64,000 nucleotides of DNA from Fasciolopsis buskii (lineage: Eukaryota; Platyhelminthes; Trematoda; Plagiorchiida; Fasciolidae). The stretch is from NCBI GenBank assembly GCA_008360955.1, contig LUCM01008791.1:205773-269772 (forward strand). The letters run 5' to 3'. The position numbers and the translations under genes were made by a program. The notes beneath the pieces were generated by a model, which was given only the letters and a program-made list of their open reading frames with translations, was not told the DNA's origin and did not search any database. This document shows positions 1-13,100 of this stretch, in pieces. Every line of letters begins with the position of its first letter. Positions within the stretch are counted from its first letter, which is position 1.

Positions 1-427
1 TGTCACCGCAATTACAGGTGAACTGGTACATAAAATGTGAGGAAGAATGTGACATCCAATTAGTTCCACGTTGGTTCAGAATGATCCTTAGGATGGTTGG
101 CAAGAGGTGAGGTTCTGTGGCTGGGAATGTGCGATTATTAGATGAATTGAGTTCGTGACCGACATCATGGCCGACAAAAGCCGAAGGGCGACCCAACCTA
201 CAAAGCAATGAAGAAAGCCGTATACGTCAGATTGGCTTTCAGGGGAGGCCATATTCTCAGTAATGTGGGTCACAAACTCAATTCACCCAATAATCCCACA
301 TTCTCAGCCACAGAACCTCACCTCTTGCCAACCACCCAAAGGATCATTCTGAACCAACGTGGAATTAATCGGATGCCACATTCGGCCACACATCTCGTGT
401 ACCACTTCATCTACAGTTGCGGTGACA
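1..427. repeat. Imperfect inverted repeat (arms 1-152 and 276-427)
   Basis: The left arm and the reverse complement of the right arm align end to end by eye at roughly 85% identity. The best conserved block spans about 60-130 and includes GGTTGGCAAGAGGTGAGGTT in both arms. The spacer is about 124 bp. The left arm touches the window edge, so the element may extend beyond it. Short open frames on both strands here mirror one another because of the inverted structure and are not credible genes. It could be a foldback element or two inverted copies of a dispersed repeat; the family is not recognised. Confidence 0.85.
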
Positions 428-1698
428 TTTATTTCAGCAGAACAGACTCCCGATCGTGACCCGGGGTCATCAATCGCGAAACATGTGACAACAACCAAAC
501 ACATAGTTGACCTCGTTTCATGTTTAAAACCCTTATTACACATTACTGACCGGAAGATTTTGGCCTTTATCGAAGCAATGCTAATCGGATTGCACAATCT
601 GGCCTTTTGTACACAAAAGCTATTAACCCTGACTTTGCGCTTGCCGTGAGGACGACGTCAATTGTTTGTTGTACTGAATTTGACCTCTATGCCCGTTCAT
701 TGCAGTGTATAATTGAGTGTTATATAATTCACAGATTGTTTTACATAAGCGGTTCAGAAGAGTAATACGAAATGTTAACATGCCGCAGTGTTGATCTTCT
801 GTCTTTACTGTTCATTCCGAGTAGTTTCGGCAAGTGTTTTGTAGGACATTTCAAACCATTTTATTCGCCTCAATTCGATAACGAGACTGCCATTTGTATT
901 TGCAAATGGAGCACAATTAGACATCGGTTATCCATCAGAAGTAGGGATTATCGGAAAGTTAGGTTTTGTTAAATGCATTATCTCTGTCCGTTTTTCATGC
1001 ACGTTGATGAAACATCAAGGACAGAAGTATCAGATTCTTGGGATTAATCTAGATGAAGGAACAAGTTTCTAAGGGCTGGTTTGAATTGTACAGGTTTACA
1101 TGATAGGTAAGAAGTCCGCGTGTGAGAGTCACATAGGACTTAGTCTGGTAAATATCATATTGAACGTACTCCCGCGAATAATCGTCCGTCGATTATCTAA
1201 TGTTCGCGAAAAGTGTACGCGTGAGTACCAAATGGGTTTCCGACTTGGTCGCATTGTATTGAATGTATCTTTACTCTGCGGCAAATGTTAGAACACACGA
1301 GCATCTTCGGTTTATTCACGATTTCTCTTTTTCCTGATCTGAAAACTGCGTTCAACCCAGTTGATCGCCCAGGTTTTGGGCATTGCCTTTTAATTTCGGA
1401 GAGAAATTTGTTTCTTTTTTCAAATAGCCGTCGGCGAGTCCCGGTTTATAGGGATCTTTCACCCAAGTTTACCACGATGTTTCTCCTTTCACTCTTTTGT
1501 CAACTTTATGATTAAGAAGGTTGTGAAGATTTCCCGATCCTCATATGAAAACAATAGCAATGATATTTGTTCTTACAGTAAACTAACTTAGAAATGTGGA
1601 GTCTTCTTGAACTTCTGAGTGAAGGTATATCTGACTGGCCCGAGGTGAACTTAGGTAAAAGTAGGTGTCTCGCGCCCCCCGTAGTTTGTGCCCGAATG

Positions 1699-1724
1699 AT
1701 CCTTCAGCCAACTGGCTGAAGGAT
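1699..1724. repeat. Perfect 12-bp hairpin with 2-base loop
   Basis: The sequence ATCCTTCAGCCA is followed by AC and then its exact reverse complement TGGCTGAAGGAT. No U-rich tail or adjacent gene suggests a function. It may be a foldback remnant. Confidence 0.8.
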
Positions 1725-4639
1725 ATGGCAACGAACCGTGAACGGTGGAGGTCGTGTAGTTATTTTTCATCGAATCAGATTAATTAAAAACGTGCGTTTG
1801 TACAGTTAGACTGTATTATGTATATTGGCTACTACGGCATTTGTCTTTTCCCTCTACTGTAGGTCTGCTGCTTGTTCACGTTATATCGAGTCTTTCTATA
1901 GCTATATTTATCTGTAGAGGAAATAGAACAGTCAGTCGGACTTGCCCCGCATCTGAACCCTGAATGATAATGACCGGCCCGCGGTTGGTCCTCGTTCTTG
2001 TTGGGAAAAACGTGGGCAAAATCAATAAGTTCCACCACCTGGCATTTCGGGTTAACTGTATTCGTGCATACATAATGCTCGATTGCCATTCACCAGCTTG
2101 AAATGTTAGTAGCGTCGGTGTGACATCCAGTTTGCAATTACCCAGTTGAGATCCACGATGTCATCCTTAGTGAAACTTGGAGACAATGCGTGGCGGTCTT
2201 GCATTTGAGATCTTTCTTCTATGTAGTTCTTGAACTTATCACCTTGAAGTTGATTCATCACTAGTTCTGGTTCATTTGTTTGGAAAGACGGTTCTGCAAA
2301 CTAGCAAACAAAACCAGAATATCTCGTTGCTAAGTTGATGGTTGCAAAAACTGAACTGAACAGAGTTCTAAACATTGTCTGCGAATCCACTTTTAGTTCC
2401 GTTTAACCGAAACCAGTTATTCTCGAAAATTCTGTGAGAATCGTTTCTGGTAATAAACCAACCAGCACACCGAATGGTTCCGCCAATCAGTTTTACTTAC
2501 CATATATGCACTTAGCAAAACCAGTGGCGAGTATTTGCACGTCACCAAAGTGTTCAGGATAAAAGAAAAGTTGGAAACCGTTGACTACGTGATCTTTAAA
2601 CTATGAAACGCGTTTTGCCATTCATTGGGAACGATGGAATGCGGAACGTTGCAGTCTACATTTGGATAGGGAAGAATGATATCAAGGGATAAGTTTCCGA
2701 AGCACAAATGGTAATTACCCTTGATCAGCGATGCCTGTACACAGTCTTTTTCGAAACGCGATGCAATGGAGCCTGAAGAAAAATGTGGCATTAGGTTGAA
2801 AATGAGTAATTTGACAAATGGGTTGTTCATTCGTACCACATCGAACTACGCGACATCCTCCCAATCTGTGACAGTTTGTAAGTCAACATTCTGCACGTGC
2901 AACATTTGCTACGCACGGCCTGAAGTTTGGAGTACAGGAAATTAGAGCACACTTCCTAGAAGAAGTGTCGTGTTTGGCAAACCATATCAGCTAGAATGAA
3001 TGTGTGGTCTGATTTTATCCTCAGTGATGAAAAATGTTCAATCCAAACAGCCTCCATCTAGTTGTCCATTATTGGAACGATTTGATGAAATCAGAGCGGG
3101 ATCCCGCTTTTTGGCTCAGCATTTCCCCCCTGGAAAACACTGCTGACAGACGGAAACTCGTGGCCACTGAGCTTGTGGTCACTTTTGACCTATAGAATCC
3201 TCATATGGTTCCATGCTACTCCAAGTCCTATGGTCATAGTTGTCGGTCCCCGCTTTCTCAATGCAGTGGACCTTAATGGCTGATGGCATGTGTATTCTAT
3301 TTCACTCACGCATGAAGCATTCAATTAAAAAATAGCTAGTCGTTTTAGGAATGGAGCAAACATTTGATTCACAGTTCAGTACCTTTACATATTATCTGGT
3401 CTTACAAATTTAAAAAATTAGCTGCGATTGATAGACATGCAATCGGCCGAAACATCAATGCACCTGCACGTGACTGTTGTATCATATCAAAATCATAAAT
3501 TTTCTTGCTCGCATTTCTCTTTCATATCTGACTAAAAACATCTGGAGTCTTCTGGCAAAGTGGGTTGATCCGTAAGATCACGTCTTTCACATTGCACAAG
3601 AACTTAAATTCATCCTCAAATGGTTCAGCACGGTTGGGGTGGGTCTCCAGGATGCCCAGTTTACTGCTCGCTTTGGACGCTTGTCGAAATGCTCACAATT
3701 GATTGAATGTCCCAAACGGCCTCTTCTGAGGAGGTACTACTTGCTGCTTTCTCATGACAGTTTTTTTACCAAAGTGCGAGAACGAAAGCGAATTTCCGGC
3801 ACTCTCCACTGGTTTGACGTCCATGATGGGGGAATGTATTTGGAAACCAGGATACCTAGCCCCTTACAAAGCTCCTATGAACTGAGCAGTCGCTTAACGA
3901 CCATCAGTGGGTTTGAGACTCTTAGATCATGTTGTTATTATGCCGACTAAACCTTCGGCCAAAAACTTGGATTTGGGTCCCCTGTATCAGCGTTCTACCT
4001 CTCGTTGATGGATAATCAAGAGTGGAGGCGCTGTTTTGTGTGGTGATCTCTGCGTAATGTTCCTTCTTCCGCCTCATCGTTTTTTCCCGTTTATGGTTCC
4101 GATGGTTTGTGCTTTATATATATGGCTGCTCGTGACCATACCCGGGGGTTTTTGGGAATCAGAGTTACTAGTCTAATTTCCTAAACCTCCTGTTTTGGAT
4201 ACATTCATTAACGTAGGTTGTAAGCCATATTAATAACCAACGTGGAGACTCAAAGCGGTGGAGTTTTTGAAGTTAGGGTACCTTGGAATGGAAGGAAAGC
4301 TAAATATTTCTAGGTTCGCCCTAACATTATTGATCTTAATACCAATCCGATTTCGAGTCCAAGATATGGCGTTGCAACGCAAAGAGGGACGCACAGGATC
4401 AAGACTGAATAAAAAAGTGGAATTTTTGAATTGGGTTATCGAGTTTGCTTGTGGGGATGCAAATTTGGTCTATTATGCAAGCCCTGGGGAAAAGCAGCGC
4501 CGCCAATATGTTCTTTCTGCTAGTCCAGTCACCCTGGCCTCTGGTCGCATCCGCTAGTTCCTCTTCAGGTTCCCCATCTTTGCTTTCACCAGTCCTTCGC
4601 ACGACGACCAGGGTGCCGCGAGCGGCACCTACAATCAAA

Positions 4640-5386
4640 CAACAAAGCACAGAAAATTCAACTTCAAAAAGTGCCCCAAAAAGCAATTGCCTCCTACATT
4701 TATATTATACCACAGAAGTTGAAGTTGCGCGGGTAGGAACTTGCGACTTTGAACTGGTCTGAGTCTGTGATGCATTTTGTTAATAAACTGGTCACCCTTA
4801 TAGGCTAATCTAAGGTAAACCAATTTGTTTGGGTCTCCATTTACCGGATCGTTCGTGGAGCTATTTCGGTTGTGGATGTCTATGTGTCTTCCAGAATAAC
4901 AATTAAGTTTTCAATGCCTCCTGAAGAAATAGTTCTCTCTTCAGCGCATCTAAAGAGCGGATGTTTCTGCCTCGGTGGTTGAGCGTTCTCACCAAACCAT
5001 TTTTGTAGGTTATCGAGGTGAATGTGGAGAAGCTTAAATATTGACCGTCCCATGTCGTTTTCCTGTGGATGGACCGTTGCAGTGTTTCATCCAGTCGCAT
5101 CACGAGTTTGGTGTCTAAAGAAGCTCAAAGTGTTGTTCACCTCTTCTTCGAACGAAACAAGCAGATGTGGGTATACGGATCTAGAATCGTTTAAAGTAGT
5201 GATAAAATGACCGGGATCAGTAAGAAATGCATCGTCGGCATAACGTCTGCGTGATAATATTTGAGGAAGGTCGTCTTGCATTCGCCTTTTAAATACAGTT
5301 AATACCACGTTAGCCATGGTTTGAGGTAATTGCTTGTCCGTTGGCGCAACATCTATTTGTATGTATACAGGTACCTTTAAAATCAA
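4640..5386 (-). mobile_element. Penelope-like element reverse transcriptase, decayed fragment
   Basis: On the minus strand the frame running 5386 to 5087 contains a reverse-transcriptase palm motif, RRRYADDAFLT, followed by a stretch ending FEEEVNNTLSFF. This matches the Penelope-type layout in which the catalytic YxDD is followed by an acidic 'EEE...LPFLD' block. After a frame change the frame 5103 to 4903 continues with HRKTTWDGQYLSF and NGLVRTLNHR, which correspond to the 'VYRKPT..DRYL.F' and 'K.G.V..L..RA' blocks that follow the palm in this family. The frame 4823 to 4635 (LRLAYKGDQFINK) may be the thumb side. The order is collinear but broken by at least one frameshift and lacks a recognisable GIY-YIG endonuclease, so it is inactive. 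Family assignment rests on motif order. A LINE is less likely. Confidence 0.7.
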
Positions 5387-8300
5387 AGTGAATATTGTGT
5401 GTGCATTGAATACCAGTATGTTTAAGATATTCTGCGTGCATCCGAAGATGAAATCTGCCTAAGGAATAAAATCACATAATAAGTCTACCGTTTCATGAAA
5501 GGAGCACAGTTAATAATAGTGAGTTCAAGTCAATAAAATACATTTTGGAATCTGAGTTAGAGCTTTTTGCAAGTTCGGGTGAATCTTCTACGCAAACAGG
5601 CGTCAGTAGCTCACGAACTGAATTTAAGATATCCGTCAACCAACATGCAAGTTTGTGGTAGGCCGGGTTTGTATGTTTAAGATTGGCCTAAGTAGATCCG
5701 ACATTTTTGTGGATCTTTGCGAAGCCTCGCATATATGCGGTTTCAGTTCTTATCTGTTTTAGATGTTTGTGCTTGATCTCCCAAATGTAACCATCTAGGG
5801 GAAAAATCTGCAGCTTTCAGGTAGCCAAGTCTTTAATATTAACACTATCAGCTATGTTATCCGCTTTGAAATTTGTAGAATCCGTTAGTATTTGTTTCCT
5901 TTTGCCTATATAGGATTATCTATTCATACTCACTGCACCGGGGCTTTTTGCCGGGTTTGAGAAATTTGACATCTGTAAGTTGTTTAACTCCCTCGTTGCT
6001 CGGTGGTATTGAAAAGCATTGTCGTTCTATGGTCGCTTTGAGATAAGGATCACAAACATTAACCAGTTTTCCTAGGAACCATGCGGCTGGTTGAACTCCT
6101 TCCTTAACATTCAAACTACAGTCCGTAGTCCATAATCAGAGAATGCTTCGCTACTGCTTTGAATTTTGTTCTTCACAGCTTGCTTCGTAGGTCCTTTGTT
6201 TCTAACCTTTGCCCACTCGCTCCACTTGCAGTCTTCTGGCCATCCTTTATGAGTTTCCATTCAGAAGTGTCGCGCCCCTGTTTTTCAGTTTTCTTTTTCC
6301 CCAGAACTATCAAGTTTGGGGAAATCCTCCTTCCGTGTTTTCTCGGCTACTTATAATATATCCTTAAAAGCCTGATCAACAAACAGGTTCCTATGTAAAT
6401 GACCCTCACAACTCTTTTTCATCGTATATCCTTGTACTATAAGGCTTACTGCTTATAGTGTAAGTCGATTTTTTTGTATCAAAAGACGAGCTGCACTTTG
6501 CGGCTATCCACGTGTTAGAAGAACCTTTATGGTGACAACTAATTGGTGTTTCCATCTCGTGCTTCAACCTCGGAGATGAGACCGGAACATCGTCATAGTA
6601 ACACGATCGGCCTTCGTGCTCTGTATGCACTGTGGGTATTCGTTAGCTGATGGATAGCGTATAGTTTCACCTTCTAGATTCGAAGCTTTATCTCACCAAT
6701 TCACTTTAGTTGATGTCTCTGGATCTTCAGGGAGCTAGTGTTAACGTTTTTAAAAGAATGAATTTATTGGTCAGCCGTATAGCATCGATATTAGCTCCTC
6801 ATTTGGGTTCTTTTGAGTTCTTTAACTCCTGTGTACTAATTGATTTGGGTAAGTAAACATTTTGAGAAGTGTCCTAGTTCATGGAGGCGTACAGGCCGTT
6901 AGAACACGTCTGGATGCGTCTTTTCCTGTTTGAGGATGTACTGAGTTACGAAACAATACGCATCGGAGTCACCATAACCTATTGTACTGTCTTCATTGGC
7001 AGTATACTGCAGTAAGTTTATCAGCGATCAGCTTTACAATATCCATACTTTTCTACTGTAATTAACTGATGGTCTTTGGCCTTCGTCCCGCAGGAACATT
7101 TTTCTCAGTCAGAGTTATGAATGGAAACCATGCACAACCTGACTTCATGTAGTTTCATGATCTTCAATAGCTCTGTGGCTGTGTGTTCCTCCAATAGCTC
7201 TTAACTATTTCCCAACCTCCCTCGCTGAATTTGTGGTTTCCCTGGTTTCATTATAGAGGACTGTAAACTTAATGCTAGGTTCGTTAATCTTCTTTCCATA
7301 TGTGGTGCTATCCCCCGTGTATATCTTACTCTGTTTGTTGTATCACAACACCCCAACATGTGTGACAAACTATCTCAATTGATATTATCTGATACTAGTC
7401 AATCATTGAGAATACACAATCAATCACTTTATGCCAATTTAGCCAAATCCATTCTTAACTGTTCTACACGCTAGCAGGCAATGTTACCAACGCACTGTAG
7501 CACGTTATCCTATTCCATTCCTCAACAACCGGGAAGAAATTATTTTCAACTTTCATTGTACGACTGTTTGATTTCTCATCTGCTGTGAATGTTTGGCCGC
7601 TAAATGTTCATCTTTCGGAATGCTAAACACATTTCCTTGATTTGCTCCGCACTTCCATTGTTATCTTGGAGAAAACCCCTGTGAGAACGAGTATACGGGT
7701 GAGTAAATGCCTGATGAGCATCGAAATTCCGGTGAACGATGTATCTCTCACATGAGACTCGAACCTACACAATCGTAACGTTGGATAATCATAATAATGT
7801 GGAAGTTAGACGCTCGGGCTTTTCTTTTTTTTGGAAAATGGAGGGGGGTAATGAGGGTCTATAATTGCATCAACTATCTTACTGACGCGCTACTGCATCA
7901 TTGTGAATTGGCAAAGTGAATTCTTTAAACCAGAGTGAAAATGAAAAGTTTGCCGGCTTTGCTGATTGGGTCTTTTCGTTGATCTGGAAAATGGTCAGCA
8001 TCACTTGTGGTCATATTTGCTGGTGCGTTTCATTTTTTGTTGCCCAAGTCAACCGTGATTTTTTGAAATTCTCACTGCATCATTTCCTCTGGTCCTCGGA
8101 CCAGTCTTTACGGAGGTTCTGCGAATCACATATTTTTCATTATCTCTTGACTCTTTTCCCACACATCTCCCTCATCATACCCGTTTGGAATTTGACTTGA
8201 TTCTCCGATCCGCGGTTTTGTTTTTTTCCGCTTGGTTCATTCACAAACTGTTGGTCTCTATTTATATCTACGGTATATTGTGTTGTGTGCTCGATTGGTT

Positions 8301-9101
8301 TTACATTCTCACCTGGACGGTTTTCACCCTTGTTCGTCTTCCCATTGTAAACCCATCGCGAATTTTGAATGGTCTAGTTGTCTGTGGAGTGGAGCTTCGT
8401 TTCTCGTTCTTTTTTTAAATTGGGTTCAACAAAGGATCATCCGACTCGTTGATGAGCTCACTTTAATTTTCAACATTAAGCCACTTGTTAGTCGTCAGGC
8501 CGCTACTTTCTGCCTCATCTGCCAGTTTGATTTTTGCTCTTGGTTCTTCATACCTCGCTTCGGTAACTTCTCCTTCTGTTATCTTTTTTTGGAAGCGTCA
8601 AATGGAGGCTTTCATGCAATCTCGTCTGGACTCTGTCCGCTAACATCAGACTTTCATGCTTTGGTCTTCCTTTTCTCTTCGGACTTCCAAATTTCGAAGC
8701 ACTGTTTCTCTCCCTCCATTTCCATCTACTCGGGTTGCTTTTCTGTTCCCAAACAGGATCAACAAATTGCTCTTTCATTTGTCTCCCTTGTAGCACATCT
8801 CTTGACTGTATGCTTTTCCTCTATAACTATAGCGCATTTGGAGCAGTATAATAGGTATCGTTATCCGAAACTCGAGTGGTCCTCCTTGTCTCATGCCCAA
8901 CCTGTAGCAAACAAGTTCACTTTTTGATAACCCCGCCTTCTGACCGTTAGAGCCCCACATAAGGGATGCTAATTTAGATTAGAGAACAAAATTGATCACT
9001 TTAAGAAGGCGATAATGAAGAGGTAGAGATTTGATGAAACTGTACCTTTTATAATGTGATAATTGTTCCATTACGCCTAATTCATCTTCATGTTTTTGCA
9101 G

Positions 9102-10077
9102 GATACCTATGCAATTTTGTATGCACCGAAGTCGTACGAGATGTGCTTTCTCTCTTGGATCTTACTCAAACCGATTGTGATGTGTTGGCCAATCTGTTGA
9201 CCGAAGTCGACCGTACAGTAAGTGCTCATTCGGATTTTTTTTTCGCTCTTTCGTATCACTTAGCCCTCATTTTCTCGAATCAATCGCACCCCCGCAGACT
9301 CACAGTTTGTGTCGTGCGATTTGCTAGTTCACATGTCTCTTGAAATTCGTCGAATTCGCACCTTATTGTTTATCGATTTCTGTGAATGTATAAATCTTGG
9401 CTTAATGTGGAAAACGCAGATTCTTAACTTCAGTGCTAAGTTCCCAAATTGATCTTGACCAATAAACTAGACAAGTAACTTGATTCTTCCGAACTAAATT
9501 TGATGTGTTCAGATCGTACGCCTTGGTTTTTTCTGGCCGACGGCCATTACTGAGTGTTTTCCCTCTGTAAAAGCTCTGTTTGAATTCTCTCGAGGAATTC
9601 GGTTTGATGCACGATATGGTGAACAGGAATAATTTGGTCGGGTGAAGGTGTACCACTCGCCATGAAGAGTTTGCATTCAGATCGCAGGGAGTCCTTTCGT
9701 AATCTCACTGACTGTTAGTCATGTTTTTTCTCAAAGGTTTTCTAATCACAAACGTCACATTCACCAAAAGTAACAGCTTTAGAGTAGTCCGTGCTACGAA
9801 CAGGTTTCGAAAACTGGAACACAATATTGCATGGTCGGTGGTCAACAAAATTGACTGGACTGAATGGTCTGTTCCTTGTCCCCAAGTTACCACAAACCAG
9901 TCACAACTGGTAGCGAAAACTAAGCTTACTAAAATCTTTCCGTAACGAGTGTCGTAGATGTTGTTGGAAACAGATCAAGAGTCTCCCCTGTTCCTCAGTT
10001 CCTCTAATCGGTTCTGAAACCCTTATGTGAGCACGACCCACTTCCTGCAATAGTATACGCTCTGGTCTAAGCGGTAC

Positions 10078-10125
<48 letters not shown>

Positions 10126-13100
10126 TATTATAAAGTGCTAATACATAAACTTTGTTGGGAAAAAATTGAGGAAAACTTTTTCCACAACCTGCTTGCAAAC
10201 TATTTTCGGTCGTCAAAAATCAGGCATTTGGTCTATTCAAATAGGCTCAAGTTTAACTTGGATAAGTTGACTTTCAGGGAGATTGAACGTGTGTCTCGAT
10301 TCTACTGTTTCACACTAGCCGCAAGTGTGACCACACGTGTTTGCACTGTGCATCTAAAATGGCTTGGATATTCTGGTGTGCCGTGTTCGTATAGTCTGTC
10401 ATCGTATTTCATATGGCGTGTGCCGGGGAAGAGGGTAGGGTGGCCGTATACATTCTCTTGCTTCACATAACATCCGGGGTCACTCTTATGTTTATCGGTC
10501 TTTTCAAAGCTAGTTCCTATGTCAGACAAAGTAGTAATTCTGTTTCGAATAGCACTTTGCCGGTGCGAAACATCACTTCCACTAATGAGTCAGACTGAAT
10601 AAGTATGCCCCTGCCCGAAATCACCTGGTAGTCACAACAACCGGATGTCATGATTATGTCTGTCCAACTTGGCACCAAGTGTTGACCTTTTGCCGTTCTA
10701 CGGCTTCCACTAGACAGGCTCTCGTCATCACGTGTGGTCTAGCTAAGGGTGACTCACGCTCTTCGAACAGGCCAACTGACCGATGCATTCTGACCTGTTT
10801 TCAGCAGCTCGGAATCGGCCGAATTGGTTATTGTTCATTATCTCGAGTGACCCCATTCAAGCGCGACTTGTTGGATTGGTCGCCGGACCCATAAAAGCCT
10901 GCCTGGCGCATGCGATTTTCACGAATCAATTTGCTATTAACTCTTTCTTACGCTGACTGCTCTTGCGTTTGTTTTGCGTTTCAAACAGGCGTAATTTTCT
11001 CATTGATTTTTGTATTGATGTGATGAGCCATCATTTCGTCGATCAAAAGTTCAGTTACAATTAACTGGAGGGGTTATCGGTCACAAGATTGCACTCATAT
11101 CAGACTGGAGAAGCATGTTACCAGGTTCATTCAACGAATAATCTAAGTTTTTGAGGTTGAATATCCAGCAGTTATCGAACTGGAAGATTTACAGATGTTT
11201 TATCAGTGACATCCCCTATATACATCACAGAATCTACCTCGGTATGTGTTCCCGAATTGATGAACGACGGCTCACACGAACAGGCAGATCGGTAGAGAAC
11301 GGACATTCGAAACACTTTGGGGTGTTGAAATTTAGACTAGCTTATGCAGAAAGATCGTAAGTAGAGAAAATGTTACTGGAAAAAACTGAAAGTTTTCATT
11401 GCTTGATATGGCGTGACACAGAGTGCACTATCATCAACATATTTAAACAAATGACAGAAGGAACTCATTCGTAAGCCATTGATATACGTGGCAAAACATA
11501 TATGAGGAATAACCAGCACCCTGAAGCACTCCCGAGTTGTTAACTGACGATTTCGACGCTACCCTCCCAGTATGGTACACTGGGTTCCGTTGGTAAAGCT
11601 GGGGTAATAATGGCCTCGGACAATCAAATGTTTCTATTTTGTGAAGTAGAGGAGGTCGTGGCCGAAATCGAATGTAGATGCCTAGTCCATGAAGGCACAA
11701 CGTACCGATCTAGTCTATACATCTAATGAACGAGGGAGACGCCAACGTCCAAAGTGGACCTGCTAGAGGTATAAGCAGGAGGATTCGTGGAAGAACATAG
11801 GCGCGTAATTCGAGTACAATTAGTTTAAGATCGGAGGAGATCAAGGCAATGAGATGCAAGCGTTTGACTAAAGCAGTAAAACTGCTAGATTTTTTGATGA
11901 AAATAGTATTTACGGGGCACTAGCAGTTAAGAATAGACTAGCTTAAAGCTACGTTAAATGGAAGCGTTTTTGCTATGACCGACTGCCGTTCGTATTGCAT
12001 TTTCAATGCACAAACCTCAGGTCCTCTGGTCAACTTTGCACTTAGGAAGTACCACACTCGAGTTCCGCTCTCATTAGAGCTCATCAGTAGTGCACATTCA
12101 TCATGGCACCCAGGATTTGAATCCGGGCCCTTCCGCATGAGAGGCTTGTATGTTATCACTGCGCTGCCTAGCCCCTTCGTGCTGATCTGATTCAATCGGT
12201 AAAGTTTGTTCAGATGTCGGCCTCAATGACAGCTAGCAGTGTGTGGGCATCAGTTAGAGCCAGGGTATCGTACCGTAATAATGATGAAGATGGACTGTCG
12301 TTAGCTAACTCTGTGGTAGTTTTAGTGTCACGGAGAAGCTCAAACACATCTTCCCTAAAAAAGGGCAATTGACATATCATCATGCTGCACAAATGTGACT
12401 TGGGTATAATCAGATGAAAATATGAAGGTGCCACCGACATCGTTGGGGTCCGGAACATATTCTTCAGGTCATTTTTCTTCCCAACCAGCAATCACGTGCC
12501 TTGTCTAAAGGATTTGTTGTTGTTACCATTTAGAAATTGGTTATCGAACATCATGTTTGTCTTTATTAGGGCGGAGATTTTTGGATTCTGGAATTGTCAT
12601 GGGGTTTGTAAAGTGCTTGTTTCGTCTTCTTAGGGATTTAAGTAATCGGGAATAGATGCGGTCGCCTTAGGTGAACAGTCCTTTATGAAAAGTCTGGCAT
12701 TGTCATTTATCAAGGATTTAAAAGACAATCAAGAAGATAGGTGTATAAGAGACTTTTGAAGAAAAATGAAGTTGTCGCTTGAAAAATACGGAAGTGAACT
12801 TAGATTTGGTCTGTTTGCTTTAGTCAGTGGAACATTGGCCGCAAGTGAAACGAAAAACGATCAATTATTCAGATGGGCTAGTGTAATTTTAGAGAGAAAA
12901 ATTCAGGATAGTTGATAATACCTGTCAAATATATTTTTCTCTGTTGGGATAAACGCAATGGGTGATTAATCAGAGACATGATTGGAGTGACCCTCAGTAA
13001 TATGTAAATTATCCTCGAGAAGTTGAACGGTAAATGCTAAGAGAAGTCGAAAAAGTTACGATACTCTTTTGTAGACTAAAAGGTGCTGCGTTTAGGGTCG

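Larger units (their letters stand above)
428..9101 (+). other. Non-coding stretch upstream of the first visible ZW10 exon (intron or 5' flank)
   Basis: Apart from the Penelope-like relic and a short hairpin, annotated separately, I see no supported gene. The first ZW10 exon in the window begins with two bases of a split codon, so at least one further coding exon lies upstream. I searched this stretch for the preceding ZW10 segment and did not find it, so it may lie outside the window. The plus strand is T-rich, which keeps stop codons rare and yields long accidental frames, notably the 231-codon frame at 8232-8927. Confidence 0.6.

Noticed and set aside
7700..7740. Hammerhead-like CTGATGAG...CGAAA string
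   Set aside because: The space between core strands (CAT) is too short for a normal stem II, and stems I and III do not form.
8232..8927. 231-codon plus-strand open frame just upstream of a ZW10 exon
   Set aside because: Phe/Ser/Leu-rich product from a T-rich stretch where neighbouring frames are also stop-poor; no domain, no splice support and no relation to ZW10.
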